This document shows, piece after piece, positions 15,738 to 24,908 of a stretch of DNA of 64,000 bases (positions are counted from its first letter, which is position 1; each line of letters opens with the position of its first letter). The DNA lies in the NCBI GenBank assembly GCA_021787565.1, contig JAJYLT010000007.1, forward strand, positions 1 through 64,000, given 5' to 3'. The notes beneath the pieces are model-generated. The model was not told the DNA's origin, did no database searches, and was given only the letters and a program-made list of their open reading frames with translations. Source of the DNA: Acidobacteriota bacterium (GTDB taxonomy: Bacteria; Acidobacteriota; UBA4820; DSQY01). The position numbers were made by a program, and so were the translations under genes.

Positions 15738-17609
15738 TCACCGGGCCATGGGGTCTTCAAGGGGGCGCGACGCCCGGAACTCCCGTTCGCAGAGCTGGGC
15801 GTACAGGCCGCCCCGGTCCAACAGCTCCTGGTGGGTCCCCTCCTCCACCACCCGCCCCCCGTCCAGGACCACGATCCTGTGGGCGTTCAGGATGGTGGCG
15901 AGGCGGTGCGCGATGACGAGCGTGGTCCGTCCCTTCAGGAGGTTGAAGAGGGCTTGCTGGACGAAGTACTCGCTCTCCGAATCGAGGTTCGAGGTGGCCT
16001 CGTCCAGAATGAGAATGGGAGGGTCCTTCAGCAGGGCGCGGGCGATGGCCAGGCGCTGGCGCTGCCCGCCGGACAGGGCGAACCCCCCCTCGCCGATCCG
16101 CGTCTGGTAGCCCTGGGGCATCTCCGCGATGAAATCGTGCGCCAGGGCCTGCCGGGCGGCCCGTTCGATGGCCTCCTGCGAGGCCGCCGGGTTCCCGTAG
16201 CCGATATTGGCCGCCACGCTGTCGTCGAAGAGGACGGTCTCTTGCGAGACCATGCCGATCTGGGAGCGCAGGCTCCTCAGCGAGACGTCCCGGATGTCGG
16301 CGCCGTCGATGCTCACCTGCCCCGCCTTGACGTCGAACAGCCGCGGAAGGAGGTTCACGAGGGTCGTCTTGCCCGCCCCGGAAGAGCCCACGATGGCCAG
16401 GATCTGCCCCTTGGGGATGTCCAGGTTCAGCTCGTCCAATATCCGGTGCTCGTCGTCATGGTAGGCGAAGACCACGTCGTGGAAGCGGATGCGATCCGAA
16501 AAGGGCGGCAGCTCCCCGGCGCCGGGCCGCTCCAGCACGGCCACCGGTCGGTCCAGGAGCTCCACGGAGCGCTCCGCCGCGGAGACGGCCTGCTGCACGA
16601 TGTTGTTGGACTGGCTCAATTTCTTTACGGGGACGTACATGGCGTACAGGGTGGCCAGGAAGGCGCTGAAGGCTCCCATGGTCGTGTGGCCGCTCAGGAT
16701 CCGGAAGTGGCCGTAGTACAGGATGCCCGCCACCGCGCAGCCCCCGATGAGCTCCATGAGCGGCGTGGTCAGCGCCATGACCCGAGTGGCCTTCAGGTTG
16801 GCGCGCAGGAGCTCGCGGTTGGATTTGGAAAAACGCTCCATCTCCTGCTGCTCCATCTGGAACATCTGGACGATGCGGATCCCCGAGACGGTCTCCTTCA
16901 TCCTCGTCGAGAGCACCGCCATCTGCTCCTGGCTCCGGCGGGAGGTGCCCCTGAGCTTCCGGGAGAACCGGGTGAGAGGGAGGGCCACCATGGGGACGGT
17001 CACCAGCGAGAGGAGGGTGAGGCGCCAGTCCTGCACGAAGGCGCTGATCAGCAAGGCGATCAGAGAAAAAATGGCGTTCGTGAGTTCGGTGAGCTTCTCG
17101 CTCACGGAGGTCTTGATCCACTCGATGTCCGAGATGAGGCGCGAGATGAGCATCCCGGTGGGATGATCGGCGAAGAAGTCGTGGCTCTGGGTCATGATCC
17201 GCTTGTACAGGGCATCCCGGAGGTCGGTGATGGTGCTCAGTCCCACGCGGTCCACGGAGTACTTGCCGAGGTAGCTGAAGATCCCCTTGAAGAAGAAGAT
17301 GAGGACCAGGGTGATGGGGATGTACAGGAACAACCGCTCCTGATCAATGGGAAAGAGGAGATTCAGGCGCAGCCGCTGCATGTAGTGCTGGAATGTACTC
17401 AGGCTGGTATTTTTTGAGGGGTTGAGGAGGCCGTCGAAGATGAAGCGGACCATGTAGATCTCGAAGGCGTAAAAGACGCTGGCCACCAGCAAGGCCAGGA
17501 GGCCGAAGGCGAATCGGGCCTTGTGGCGCCCCGCGAACTCCTTCCAGATCCTGGCCAGGGAGGCAAACCCCATGGTCCGCTTGGGTGCCACGCCCGCCCC
17601 TCTGGTCAT
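15738..17609 (-). CDS. MsbA-type lipid A/multidrug ABC exporter
   Basis: A 623-aa half-transporter with fused membrane and ATPase domains. Six hydrophobic helices lie in about residues 20-320, followed by the ATPase with Walker A VGSSGAGKTTL, signature LSGGQRQRLAIARALL, Walker B ILILDEATSNLD and the switch His in VIAHRLATI. MsbA flips lipid A-core across the inner membrane; related exporters move other lipids or drugs. I chose ATG 17609 (GGGAG upstream) over 17573. The neighbouring glycosyltransferase, and LPS-transport genes elsewhere in the window, support the lipid A assignment. Confidence 0.88.
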   Translation of the reverse strand: MTRGAGVAPKRTMGFASLARIWKEFAGRHKARFAFGLLALLVASVFYAFEIYMVRFIFDGLLNPSKNTSLSTFQHYMQRLRLNLLFPIDQERLFLYIPITLVLIFFFKGIFSYLGKYSVDRVGLSTITDLRDALYKRIMTQSHDFFADHPTGMLISRLISDIEWIKTSVSEKLTELTNAIFSLIALLISAFVQDWRLTLLSLVTVPMVALPLTRFSRKLRGTSRRSQEQMAVLSTRMKETVSGIRIVQMFQMEQQEMERFSKSNRELLRANLKATRVMALTTPLMELIGGCAVAGILYYGHFRILSGHTTMGAFSAFLATLYAMYVPVKKLSQSNNIVQQAVSAAERSVELLDRPVAVLERPGAGELPPFSDRIRFHDVVFAYHDDEHRILDELNLDIPKGQILAIVGSSGAGKTTLVNLLPRLFDVKAGQVSIDGADIRDVSLRSLRSQIGMVSQETVLFDDSVAANIGYGNPAASQEAIERAARQALAHDFIAEMPQGYQTRIGEGGFALSGGQRQRLAIARALLKDPPILILDEATSNLDSESEYFVQQALFNLLKGRTTLVIAHRLATILNAHRIVVLDGGRVVEEGTHQELLDRGGLYAQLCEREFRASRPLEDPMAR

Positions 17610-17891
17610 CTCCGCTCCCACGAGAAAATCGTCGCCGTTTGGACCATCGGAGGTCCGGCCGCGCCGCCGCCGGGGGAACTCCAGGCACGCCGAGGCCCGG
17701 AATCCCCGATCCATGAGCCATTATGCGGGATTGTCCGGGGCCGGACAAGGTGGCGGCGGGATGGTGGAGAGTGGAGAGTGGAGATGCGACGGGGGGGCGC
17801 GGACGCGAGGCGTGATGGGCTAGAGCCAGACGCTAGACGCGACAACGCCCAATCCCCTGGCCCTCCCGGCATCCCCCGAAAGCCCGCGAGG

Positions 17892-18749
17892 TCACGTGAG
17901 CGCGCGTTGCCGCCTCTGGAGATCCCAGAGCACGGCGTACTTCAGGAAGACGCTGTAGCTGGCCAGGCAGGCGTAGAGGATGCCGGGCATGCCGTCCAGG
18001 AACCCGCCCCTCCAGAGGAACTGCTTGAAGAAGCGATGCATCGGTCGGAGGAGAAGGGTCGGAAGAGCGGCGCGGACACCGTCGAGGTAGGCCTGCTGGC
18101 CGCTGAGGGCGACGTACCGGTGCATCTTTTCCATATAGTGGTCCCAATCGCGGAAGGTGTAGTGCATGAGGTGGCCGTCGAGAGAGCCCATGTGAGGGCC
18201 TCCGAGGATCTCCTCGTGCACCAGCCGGTTGTCGTACCGCATCTCCCTCCGAAAAAGCCGGGTGACGCGGTCGTTGGCCTGCCCCCCGTGCTTCAGCTCA
18301 CGGCCGAACATGACATTCCGGCGGTAAACTTGGTAGGCCTCCATGGGGGGGCCTTTCCGGAGAAGAGCCCGCACCGACGCCACGAGCGACTCGGAGGGCC
18401 GCTCGTCGGCGTCCATCATGAAGATCCATGGGTACGAGGCGGCCTCGATGGACCAGTTCCGCTGGGCGGCGTAGCCCTCGAAGGGATGCACCAGGGCCCG
18501 GACTCTCCCTCCGCAGGCCCGGGCCAGTTCCAGCGTGCCATCGGTGCTGGCCGAGTCCACCACCACGAGGATCTCGTCGGCCCATCGCAGCGCCTCTATG
18601 GCCCCCACGATCTGCTCCGCCTCGTTCTTGGCGATGAGGATTGCAGACAGGCGGCCCCGCCTTTCCTCGACCGTGCTTTCCTCGGACGGGATGGGGAGGC
18701 TGAGGTCCGCCTTTCCCCGGGGCGAACACTCCGCGTGGTCAAACCCCAT
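17892..18749 (-). CDS. family 2 glycosyltransferase (WaaE/LPS-core-like)
   Basis: A 285-aa cytosolic/peripheral GT2 enzyme. The GT-A fold is clear: LSAILIAKNEAEQIVGAIEA opens it, then ADEILVVVDSASTDGT, and the metal-binding DxD is in FMMDADERPSES. The C-terminal part has hydrophobic segments and HYTFRDWDHYMEKMHRY, as in KdtX/WaaE-type LPS core glucosyltransferases. GGAGGA is suitably placed before ATG 18749. It sits upstream of the msbA-like gene on the same strand, fitting LPS core synthesis. Confidence 0.88.
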   Translation of the reverse strand: MGFDHAECSPRGKADLSLPIPSEESTVEERRGRLSAILIAKNEAEQIVGAIEALRWADEILVVVDSASTDGTLELARACGGRVRALVHPFEGYAAQRNWSIEAASYPWIFMMDADERPSESLVASVRALLRKGPPMEAYQVYRRNVMFGRELKHGGQANDRVTRLFRREMRYDNRLVHEEILGGPHMGSLDGHLMHYTFRDWDHYMEKMHRYVALSGQQAYLDGVRAALPTLLLRPMHRFFKQFLWRGGFLDGMPGILYACLASYSVFLKYAVLWDLQRRQRALT

Positions 18750-18928
18750 GGATTATTCCTCCGCCCCTCCCCGTCTGTACCCACCAACACGCCCCGGGAA
18801 CGGTCTCCGTCCCCAGCGTCCCCCACTTAAGATACTTTCCGAAAATGACGGGAAAGTGACCCGAAGCGGCCCTTGATTCGGGCTCCATCTTCCCTCCTCT
18901 TTCAGCCGCCGGCCTCTCTCCTTTCGCC

Positions 18929-20905
18929 TCAGGAGTAGTACTTGATCAGCGCTTGGATGTAGGCGTCGGCGATCTTCTGGCGGTACGCGGGGTCGGCGAT
19001 GAGCTTGGCGTCCTTGGGGTTGTTCAGGTTGCAGACCTCGATGAGGACCGCGCAGGGCACGATCGTGTTCCGCAGCACGGCGGGGACCCACGAGCGGTGC
19101 CCCCTGACCACGTGGTCCCTCGTCGGGTCGTAGGGGTGGAGGAGCAGGCCGTCGGCCGAGAAGGATTTTTCGAGGTCCTCCGCGAACTCCTGGGAAAGCC
19201 CCTCGCTTCGCACCATTTCCCGGTCGGAGAGGCGATAGACGGGCTGCTTCCGGTACTCTTCGAAATCCCGGTAGAGGCTCCCGCTTGAAAGCCACCGCCT
19301 GCTCCGGTAGGCCGCGCCCGGAATGTAGAACATGGAGCCTCGCAGAGAGGGGTAGAGCGAATCGGCATGGATCGAGGTGAACACCACCCGGTGGGGATCC
19401 ACCCCCTCCTTCTGGAGCCGCAGGAAGTAGTGATTGGCCAGGTACCAGCGAAGGTTGACCTCCACGTGCGTCTCCCTGTCGGTGGTCTGGTGGAACCACG
19501 GGTGGGTGAGGATCACGGCACCCGTGTTAGGCGTCAGGCGCTCCTTGTCCTGGGGACGGTAGCCGAGCTGGGGATCCAGCAGGGTCATGAGCACGCGGGC
19601 CTTGGTCCGGCGCTCCAGCCCCTCGTGGATGCGGCAGGCGATGTCGTAGACGTAGGAGTCCTCCCACACGTTGTTGGCCATGGCCCCGCGGTCCAGTCCT
19701 CCGTGGCCCGGGTCCAGAATCACCACCACGCCGTCCAAGGCGGCGTTCTTGTAGGTGTTCGTGAACCGGGCGGCCTCGGCCTGCTGCTTGGCCCACGCCT
19801 GGTACTGGGAGCTGCCCGGCGGCAGGTACTGCGGCAGGAGATCATCGAGGGGGATCTTGACGGGATAGCCCACGGGGATGCCCGTCACGTGCTCGATGCC
19901 TGAGCGCTTGGCGATGGCCAAGGCCATGGCGTTCACGTCCTCCGCGTTCACGTTGCCGGTGAATCGCACGACCACCGAGCTGTAGAGCGCCTCGCCGGCC
20001 CTGAGACGGTACACCGCGTAAGGCCCCTGCGAATCGCGCCCGTAGGTCAACGGAGAGGCAGCCGGAGGCACGGGGCCGCCGGCTTGGCTGGCCGCCGTCT
20101 CGGGCGGCTGGGCCGGTTCTCCCCCTGGCGCCGCCGGAGGGGACTGCACGGCAGGGCCGGAGCCCGGAGAGGTTTGCTCCTCCGGAGTGGGAGGGCTGAT
20201 GATCTTGAGGGTTTCGGGAAGCGTTGCACCCGCCGCGCCCTTTTCCTCCGCTGACGGGACGGTCGGCTGAGGGGGCGCAGGCGGTTTCTCTCCGGCGGCA
20301 GGTTGCTGGTGCGGTGTGGGAGGCAGGCCGGGACCGGGCGGAGGCGGAGGACCTTTTATGGACCGGAGGTTGTCCAGGAGGAGGCCTTCGGGAATCAGCA
20401 CGTCCGTGCCTAGCCTCGGATGGGCTGGCAGCTTCGGATTCGCGTGCCTGAGTGAGCCCGCATTGCGGACCGAGCCCGTGAACCAAGCCGCCGCCTCCGT
20501 CCAGGTCTCCCTGCCTCCCGTGGAAGGTTGTCCCCAGACGTGCTCCCACCCTCCCGAGGTCCGTCTGTCTTTGGGAAAGAGGGCTTTGAGAGCTTCCGCG
20601 CGGTAGGCCGGGAGGAGGAGGTCCAAGGGGACCCTCACCTCCGTGAGACGGCGGTGGCGGGGCTTGGGATTGAATCGCTCGATGGCCGCCGCGTTCTCGT
20701 GGTCGCCGGTGTAACGGCGCGCAACCCAGGCGAATCCCCCGCGACGCGGCATGGGCACCCGCAGAAAGATGGCGCCTTCCAGGCAGGCCCTCCGCCCGTC
20801 CCGCGTTGGAACGGGCTGGGGCCGCGGCACCGCCGCCCGAGACCAGGGGAGGGCCATCATCAGAACGGCCAAGGAGACCAGGAGCCAGGCCATGGAGCGT
20901 CTCAT
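18929..20905 (-). CDS. N-acetylmuramoyl-L-alanine amidase (Amidase_3)
   Basis: A 658-aa periplasmic zinc amidase that cuts the stem peptide from peptidoglycan. A signal peptide begins at ATG 20905 (MRRSMAWLLVSLAVLMMA). Two related repeats (RYTGDHENAAAIERFN and RFTGNVNAEDVNAMALAIAK) flank a Pro-rich linker, and the catalytic domain starts at VVILDPGHGGLDRGAM. Zinc and catalytic residues are visible: His in DPGHGG, Glu in NVWEDS, His in SIHADS, and Glu in IEVCNLNN. It is larger than usual because of the N-terminal modules and linker. It likely acts in cell separation or wall turnover. Confidence 0.9.
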   Translation of the reverse strand: MRRSMAWLLVSLAVLMMALPWSRAAVPRPQPVPTRDGRRACLEGAIFLRVPMPRRGGFAWVARRYTGDHENAAAIERFNPKPRHRRLTEVRVPLDLLLPAYRAEALKALFPKDRRTSGGWEHVWGQPSTGGRETWTEAAAWFTGSVRNAGSLRHANPKLPAHPRLGTDVLIPEGLLLDNLRSIKGPPPPPGPGLPPTPHQQPAAGEKPPAPPQPTVPSAEEKGAAGATLPETLKIISPPTPEEQTSPGSGPAVQSPPAAPGGEPAQPPETAASQAGGPVPPAASPLTYGRDSQGPYAVYRLRAGEALYSSVVVRFTGNVNAEDVNAMALAIAKRSGIEHVTGIPVGYPVKIPLDDLLPQYLPPGSSQYQAWAKQQAEAARFTNTYKNAALDGVVVILDPGHGGLDRGAMANNVWEDSYVYDIACRIHEGLERRTKARVLMTLLDPQLGYRPQDKERLTPNTGAVILTHPWFHQTTDRETHVEVNLRWYLANHYFLRLQKEGVDPHRVVFTSIHADSLYPSLRGSMFYIPGAAYRSRRWLSSGSLYRDFEEYRKQPVYRLSDREMVRSEGLSQEFAEDLEKSFSADGLLLHPYDPTRDHVVRGHRSWVPAVLRNTIVPCAVLIEVCNLNNPKDAKLIADPAYRQKIADAYIQALIKYYS

Positions 20906-21116
20906 GCTGTCATCCTCAACCTTGGTGCCGACCGGCGCAGAAAGGGGGTGGCTATACAAGATTTGGTATCGGCCCGCGAGACGGCCACCGAAAGAAGGGT
21001 TGAAAGGGGAAGGAAACGGACGGCTGGGGTGAGGGTACGGGGCTGGTCCGGCAACCTCTGCATCTCGCCTCCTGCCTCACAGTATAGAAAAAGGCCGCCC
21101 TCAGGCCAAGGCCATA

Positions 21117-21151
21117 GAAGTGAGAAGTGAGAAGTGAGAAGTGAGAAGTGA
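21117..21151. repeat. heptamer tandem repeat GAAGTGA x5
   Basis: Five exact GAAGTGA units, 29 bases before a REP-like palindrome. Confidence 0.9.
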
Positions 21152-21180
21152 GGAGCAAGAACCCCCTCCCCATGACGGCC

Positions 21181-21207
21181 GTAGGAGCGCTCTCCAGAGC
21201 GCGATGG
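21181..21207 (+). repeat. REP-like palindrome
   Basis: GTAGGAGCGCTCTCC followed by AGAGCGCGATGG: a perfect 7-bp stem GCGCTCT/AGAGCGC with the REP head GTAGGAG and tail CGCGA. Confidence 0.7.
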
Positions 21208-21414
21208 GTGGAGGGGGCACCACGCAGCGGCTTCTGGTGACCGCCAGTGGGGAAGTGAGAAGAAGGGTGCGGAGGGCCATGAGGGCAGGCGGCCTCCTCG
21301 TCGTGGCCCGCAAGATCCCTTGTGCGCCATCACGGGACCGGGGCGGGACCGGAGCGAGCGCGGGAGGGGTTGAGAGCTGGGCCGGCCCAGGTGCACACTC
21401 TAAGGGGAGGCTTC

Positions 21415-22419
21415 ATGGCCAGAAAGCCCGGGTTTCTTGCCGATCTCAAGTCCCGGCGCGCGCTGTTCGAGGTGCGAGCGCGCTATCTCGGTGCGGTGAG
21501 GAGCTTTTTCCATCGCGGCGGCTTTCTGGAGGTGGACCCTCCTTGTCTGGTTCCGGCGGCCGGCATGGAACCGCACCTCGACCCCTTCCTCGTCCGCGGG
21601 TGGGCCTCGGGCCGGGAGGCCTACCTGCCCACCTCCCCAGAATTCTACCTGAAGAAGCTGCTGGCCTCGGGGGTCGATCGCTGTTTCGCCCTGGCGCCGG
21701 CCTTCCGGGACGAGCCGGCCTCCCACGGGCACAGCCCCGAATTCCTGATGCTCGAATGGTACCGGCGGGGTTCCTCGCGGCGTCATCTGATGCAGGATTG
21801 CGCGGGCTTGCTGTCGAAGCTGGGGAGAGGCTTTCTGCGGGGGGGGGCGCTGGAGCGCGAGGGCCGGAGGTACGAGCTGGACAAGGGCCTGGAGGTGCTC
21901 ACCCTGTCGGAGGCGTTCCAGCGCTTCGCCGGGTGCGACTGGCTCGAACCGGACTCCATCGAAGCATGGCGCAAGCTGGCCCGGCGCCACGGGGCCGAGG
22001 GGACCGAGGCGTGGGACGAGAACGACTGCTTCTCCTTCCTCATGCTCGTGAAGGTGGAACCGGGCTTGGCCCGCATACCGCGCCCGGCGGTCGTGGAGGG
22101 GTTTCCCGCATTCCAGGCGGCGCTGGCCAAGCTCAGGACGGGGGATTCTCGCATCGCGGAGCGCTTCGAGCTCTATCTGGCCGGCGTGGAGCTGGCCAAC
22201 GCCTATTCGGAATTGACCGATCCCATGGAGCAGCGGGAGCGGTACAAGCGATACCAGGAGGAGCGCCTCCGGCAGGGCAAGCCCGCCCACCCCGCCGATT
22301 CCCAGTTTTTCCGGGCGGTTGCCCACCTGCCGGAGTGCGTGGGGATCGCTCTCGGAGCGGACCGGCTGCTGGCGCTCCTGCTGGGCGAGAGCGTGCCTCG
22401 GGTAAGGCATGGATGTTGA
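21415..22419 (+). CDS. epmA: EF-P beta-lysine ligase EpmA (GenX/PoxA-type)
   Basis: A 334-aa class II aminoacyl-tRNA-synthetase-like enzyme that attaches beta-lysine to a lysine of elongation factor P. It keeps the catalytic core only, without the OB-fold anticodon domain of LysRS. Motif 2 region: APAFRDEPASHGHSPEFLML; substrate strand LANAYSELTDP; motif 3 GIALGADRLLALLLG. The length fits EpmA (about 325 aa). ATG 21415 has GGGGAGG upstream at 21404-21410. No EF-P or EpmB gene is nearby. Confidence 0.92.
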   Translation: MARKPGFLADLKSRRALFEVRARYLGAVRSFFHRGGFLEVDPPCLVPAAGMEPHLDPFLVRGWASGREAYLPTSPEFYLKKLLASGVDRCFALAPAFRDEPASHGHSPEFLMLEWYRRGSSRRHLMQDCAGLLSKLGRGFLRGGALEREGRRYELDKGLEVLTLSEAFQRFAGCDWLEPDSIEAWRKLARRHGAEGTEAWDENDCFSFLMLVKVEPGLARIPRPAVVEGFPAFQAALAKLRTGDSRIAERFELYLAGVELANAYSELTDPMEQRERYKRYQEERLRQGKPAHPADSQFFRAVAHLPECVGIALGADRLLALLLGESVPRVRHGC

Positions 22420-22471
22420 GCGAGGTGGAGGGTGAAGGGGAAGAGGGGGGCTTTTCCCTATACTCGTAATC

Positions 22472-22863
22472 ACCCCTGTCCAAAATAGGCCGCTTTACCG
22501 GCTCCGAACCACGGCTGGGTCTCGGCCGCGCCTTTGGCGCGGCGCTGGGGGCCTGGTCCGGGCGCGACCACGCGAGCGTGGCCGCGCTCCGTCCGCAGTC
22601 CCTCAGCCGCGCTTCGGGCACCAGCCCCAGCCTTGTCTGGGGTGGACCCTCCCCCCACCCTCCATGGGTGCGCCGGCGGCGACGGACCTCCTGCTTCGTC
22701 AGCCTTCGGCGTCCGCATCCTCAGCGTACGGGGAGTACGCTTGCGGTGCTGCCGCCTCGTCTTTCTCGCATGAGGCCCATCGGCGCCGGGACGCGCCTTC
22801 CTCCGCTTCGCTCCGGAAGGCAAAACGCACAAATGCGAGCTGAAATTGTCTTGGACAGCCATG
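22472..22863. mobile_element. 380-bp hairpin-rich element, copy B, with TIR and direct repeats
   Basis: The more complete copy. The left end holds CTGTCCAA and the right end its complement TTGGACAG, an 8-bp terminal inverted repeat. The 10-bp string ACTCGTAATC flanks it on both sides (22462-22471 and 22864-22873), as expected for a target duplication. Internal palindromes match those of copy A while their loops differ. It encodes no recognisable protein, so a transposase would have to act in trans. Confidence 0.65.
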
Positions 22864-22873
22864 ACTCGTAATC

Positions 22874-22892
22874 TTTGGTGTCTTGGTGGTGA
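22874..22892. repeat. dispersed motif, inverted copy
   Basis: TTTGGTGTCTTGGTGGTGA is the complement of the CACCACCAAGACACC motif seen at 7867 and 41773. It begins immediately after the right direct repeat of the element. Confidence 0.6.
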
Positions 22893-22905
22893 TGCTGTTC
22901 CTTTT

Positions 22906-24642
22906 CTAGCCCTTCGCTCCGCCCACGGCCGTCTTGACCAGCTCGGCGACCTCCGCTCCCGTTCTGGCCTTGAGCGCTTTCTTCGCCAGCTTCTGGCAGG
23001 CGCGCAGGGAGAGGTTCCGGATGTGGTTCTTGACCTCCAGGACGGAGGAGGGGGTCATGGAGAGCTCGGAGACGCCGAGACCCACCAGCAGCGGGGTCAT
23101 CATGGGATCGGCCGCGGCCTCGCCGCAGACGGTGACGGGCTTGCCCTCCGCCGCCGCCGCGTCGCACACATGGGCGATGCACTTGAGCACGGCCGGGTGC
23201 ATGGGATCGTAGAGGTGGGCCACGGAGTCGTTGTTCCGGTCGATGGCCAGCAGGTACTGGATGAGGTCGTTGGTGCCGATGCTGAAGAAGTCCACCAGGG
23301 GGGCGTAGGCCTCGGCGGTGAGGGCGCAGGAGGGCACCTCCACCATGATGCCCACGGGGATGTGCTCGTCGAAGGGGACGCCGTCGGCCTTGAGCTCCCG
23401 CTTGCAGGCCTCCAGGTGGTCCGAGGCCTGCTGGTACTCCTGCAGCGTGGTGATCATGGGGAAGAGGATCGCCAGGTTCTTGCGTTTGGACGCGCTCAGG
23501 ATGCCCCTGAGCTGGGTCCGGAAGATCTCGGGTTGCCTCAGGCAGAAGCGGATGGCCCTGACCCCGAGCACGGGGTTGCGCTCGGTGCGGTCCAGGACGG
23601 CGTGGAAGTACTTCTCGCCCCCGAGATCCAGGGTCCGGATGACCACGCGGTGGGGATAGAAGGCCTGGGCGATTCGGTCGTAATACCCGAGGTGATCCTC
23701 CTCCGTGGGCAGGTCGGGCGAGTGATCGAGGAAGAGGAACTCGCTGCGGTAGAGGCCCACGCCGCTGGCGCCCGCGGCCAGGGCGCTGCCGATCTCGTCC
23801 GTGAGGTCGAGGTTGGCCGTCACGCGGATCAGCGTGCCGTCGACCGTCCGGGCCTCCTTGCGGGCCTGTCCCAGAATGGCCTTGCGATGGCGCTGGTACG
23901 CCTCGGCCCGCCGTTCGTACTCGGCCAGCTCGGCTTCGCTCGGATTGAGGATGACCAGACCCTCAAGGCCGTCCACGATGACCGTCCCGTGGGACTCGGC
24001 GGTCTTGGTGAGGCCCTTGACGCCCACCACGGCTGGGATCTCCAGCGAGCGGGCGATGATGGCGGTGTGGGAGGTGCGGGCCCCGTGCTCCGTCGCGAAG
24101 GCCACGATGGGGGCGTTGTGGAGGGTGCTCGTCTCCGAGGGGGTGAGGGTGTCCGCCAGGATCACGACGCGCTCCCCGGACGTCCAGGTGGTCTTCTCCG
24201 GAAGGGGGCCAGCCAGGTGCTGCTGCACCCTGCGATGCAGCCCCTCCACGTCCATGGCCCTCTCCTGGAAATAGGGATCGTCCGTGGCCATCAGCCCCCG
24301 GACCATGTCCTGGATGGAACCCTGCAGGGCGTACTCGGCGTTGACCCCGCTCCGTTCGATGCGGGCCTTGGCCCCCCTCAATAGGGCCGGATCTTTCAGG
24401 ATGATGACGTGGGCGTCGAAGATGGCGAGGAAGTCTTCGCTCAACCGGCTTCGGGCCCGCTCCTTGAGGTTCTCCACGTCCCCGATCGTGGCCTCCAAGG
24501 CCTTTCTCAGGCGCTCCACCTCGCCGGAGGCGGCCTCCGGTGCGATGGAGGTCTTCACCACGGGGATCTCCTGAACCAGGATGATCTGCGAGGTTCCGAT
24601 GGCGATTCCCGGAGAGACGGGAGTCCCCGTGAGACGGGTCAT
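22906..24642 (-). CDS. ptsI: PTS enzyme I, phosphoenolpyruvate-protein phosphotransferase
   Basis: A 578-aa cytosolic enzyme that moves phosphate from PEP to HPr. The active His lies in GARTSHTAIIARSLEIPAVV, and the C-terminal PEP-binding barrel has the Cys motif in VTVCGEAAADPMMTPLLVG. An N-terminal HPr-binding helical domain is present (about 25-145). Normal length. ATG 24642 overlaps the HPr stop by 4 nt. No EIIB/EIIC sugar permease genes are linked, so it probably feeds a regulatory phosphorelay through HPr and the adjacent EIIA. Confidence 0.97.
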   Translation of the reverse strand: MTRLTGTPVSPGIAIGTSQIILVQEIPVVKTSIAPEAASGEVERLRKALEATIGDVENLKERARSRLSEDFLAIFDAHVIILKDPALLRGAKARIERSGVNAEYALQGSIQDMVRGLMATDDPYFQERAMDVEGLHRRVQQHLAGPLPEKTTWTSGERVVILADTLTPSETSTLHNAPIVAFATEHGARTSHTAIIARSLEIPAVVGVKGLTKTAESHGTVIVDGLEGLVILNPSEAELAEYERRAEAYQRHRKAILGQARKEARTVDGTLIRVTANLDLTDEIGSALAAGASGVGLYRSEFLFLDHSPDLPTEEDHLGYYDRIAQAFYPHRVVIRTLDLGGEKYFHAVLDRTERNPVLGVRAIRFCLRQPEIFRTQLRGILSASKRKNLAILFPMITTLQEYQQASDHLEACKRELKADGVPFDEHIPVGIMVEVPSCALTAEAYAPLVDFFSIGTNDLIQYLLAIDRNNDSVAHLYDPMHPAVLKCIAHVCDAAAAEGKPVTVCGEAAADPMMTPLLVGLGVSELSMTPSSVLEVKNHIRNLSLRACQKLAKKALKARTGAEVAELVKTAVGGAKG

Positions 24643-24908
24643 TCCCCCTCCCCGAAACGGTCCTGGATGAGATGCTCGATTTGGGACAGCGCCTCCGCCT
24701 CGTCGGGGCCGTCGACCTCGATGATCAGCGGCGTGTCCTTGGCCGCCGCGAGGGTCAGTACGCCGAGGATGGACTTGGCGTCGGCGCACATCTGGTTGGT
24801 GGTCAGGGAGACCTGCGCCTGAAACTGGTTGGCGATCTGGACGAGCTTGGCGGCGGCCCTGGCGTGCAGGCCCAGCCTGTTGCAGACCGTCACCTCTTTT
24901 CGAATCAT
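24639..24908 (-). CDS. ptsH: HPr phosphocarrier protein
   Basis: An 89-aa PTS phosphocarrier. The EI-dependent His is in NRLGLHARAAAK (about residue 15), and the Ser phosphorylated by HprK lies in DAKSILGVLTLAA. Both sites are kept, matching the hprK gene three genes upstream. A strong GGAGGGGAGGAGGG precedes ATG 24908. It overlaps both neighbours (EIIA stop and ptsI start) by 4 nt. Confidence 0.97.
   Translation of the reverse strand: MIRKEVTVCNRLGLHARAAAKLVQIANQFQAQVSLTTNQMCADAKSILGVLTLAAAKDTPLIIEVDGPDEAEALSQIEHLIQDRFGEGE

Larger units (their letters stand above)
20906..21414. other. intergenic region with tandem repeat and REP unit
   Basis: Divergent spacer between the amidase (minus) and epmA (plus). 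It contains the heptamer array at 21117-21151 and a REP-like palindrome at 21181-21207. No gene is supported; open frames across it are continuations of shadow frames. Confidence 0.6.
22420..22905. other. intergenic region carrying element copy B
   Basis: Convergent spacer between epmA (plus) and ptsI (minus). Nearly all of it is copy B of the 380-bp element with flanking direct repeats, followed by the short dispersed motif at 22874-22892. No gene seen. Confidence 0.6.

Noticed and set aside
21141-22469. Long plus frame over the epmA region
   Set aside because: It is a shadow of the EpmA frame, which shows all class II synthetase motifs and has a good ribosome site.
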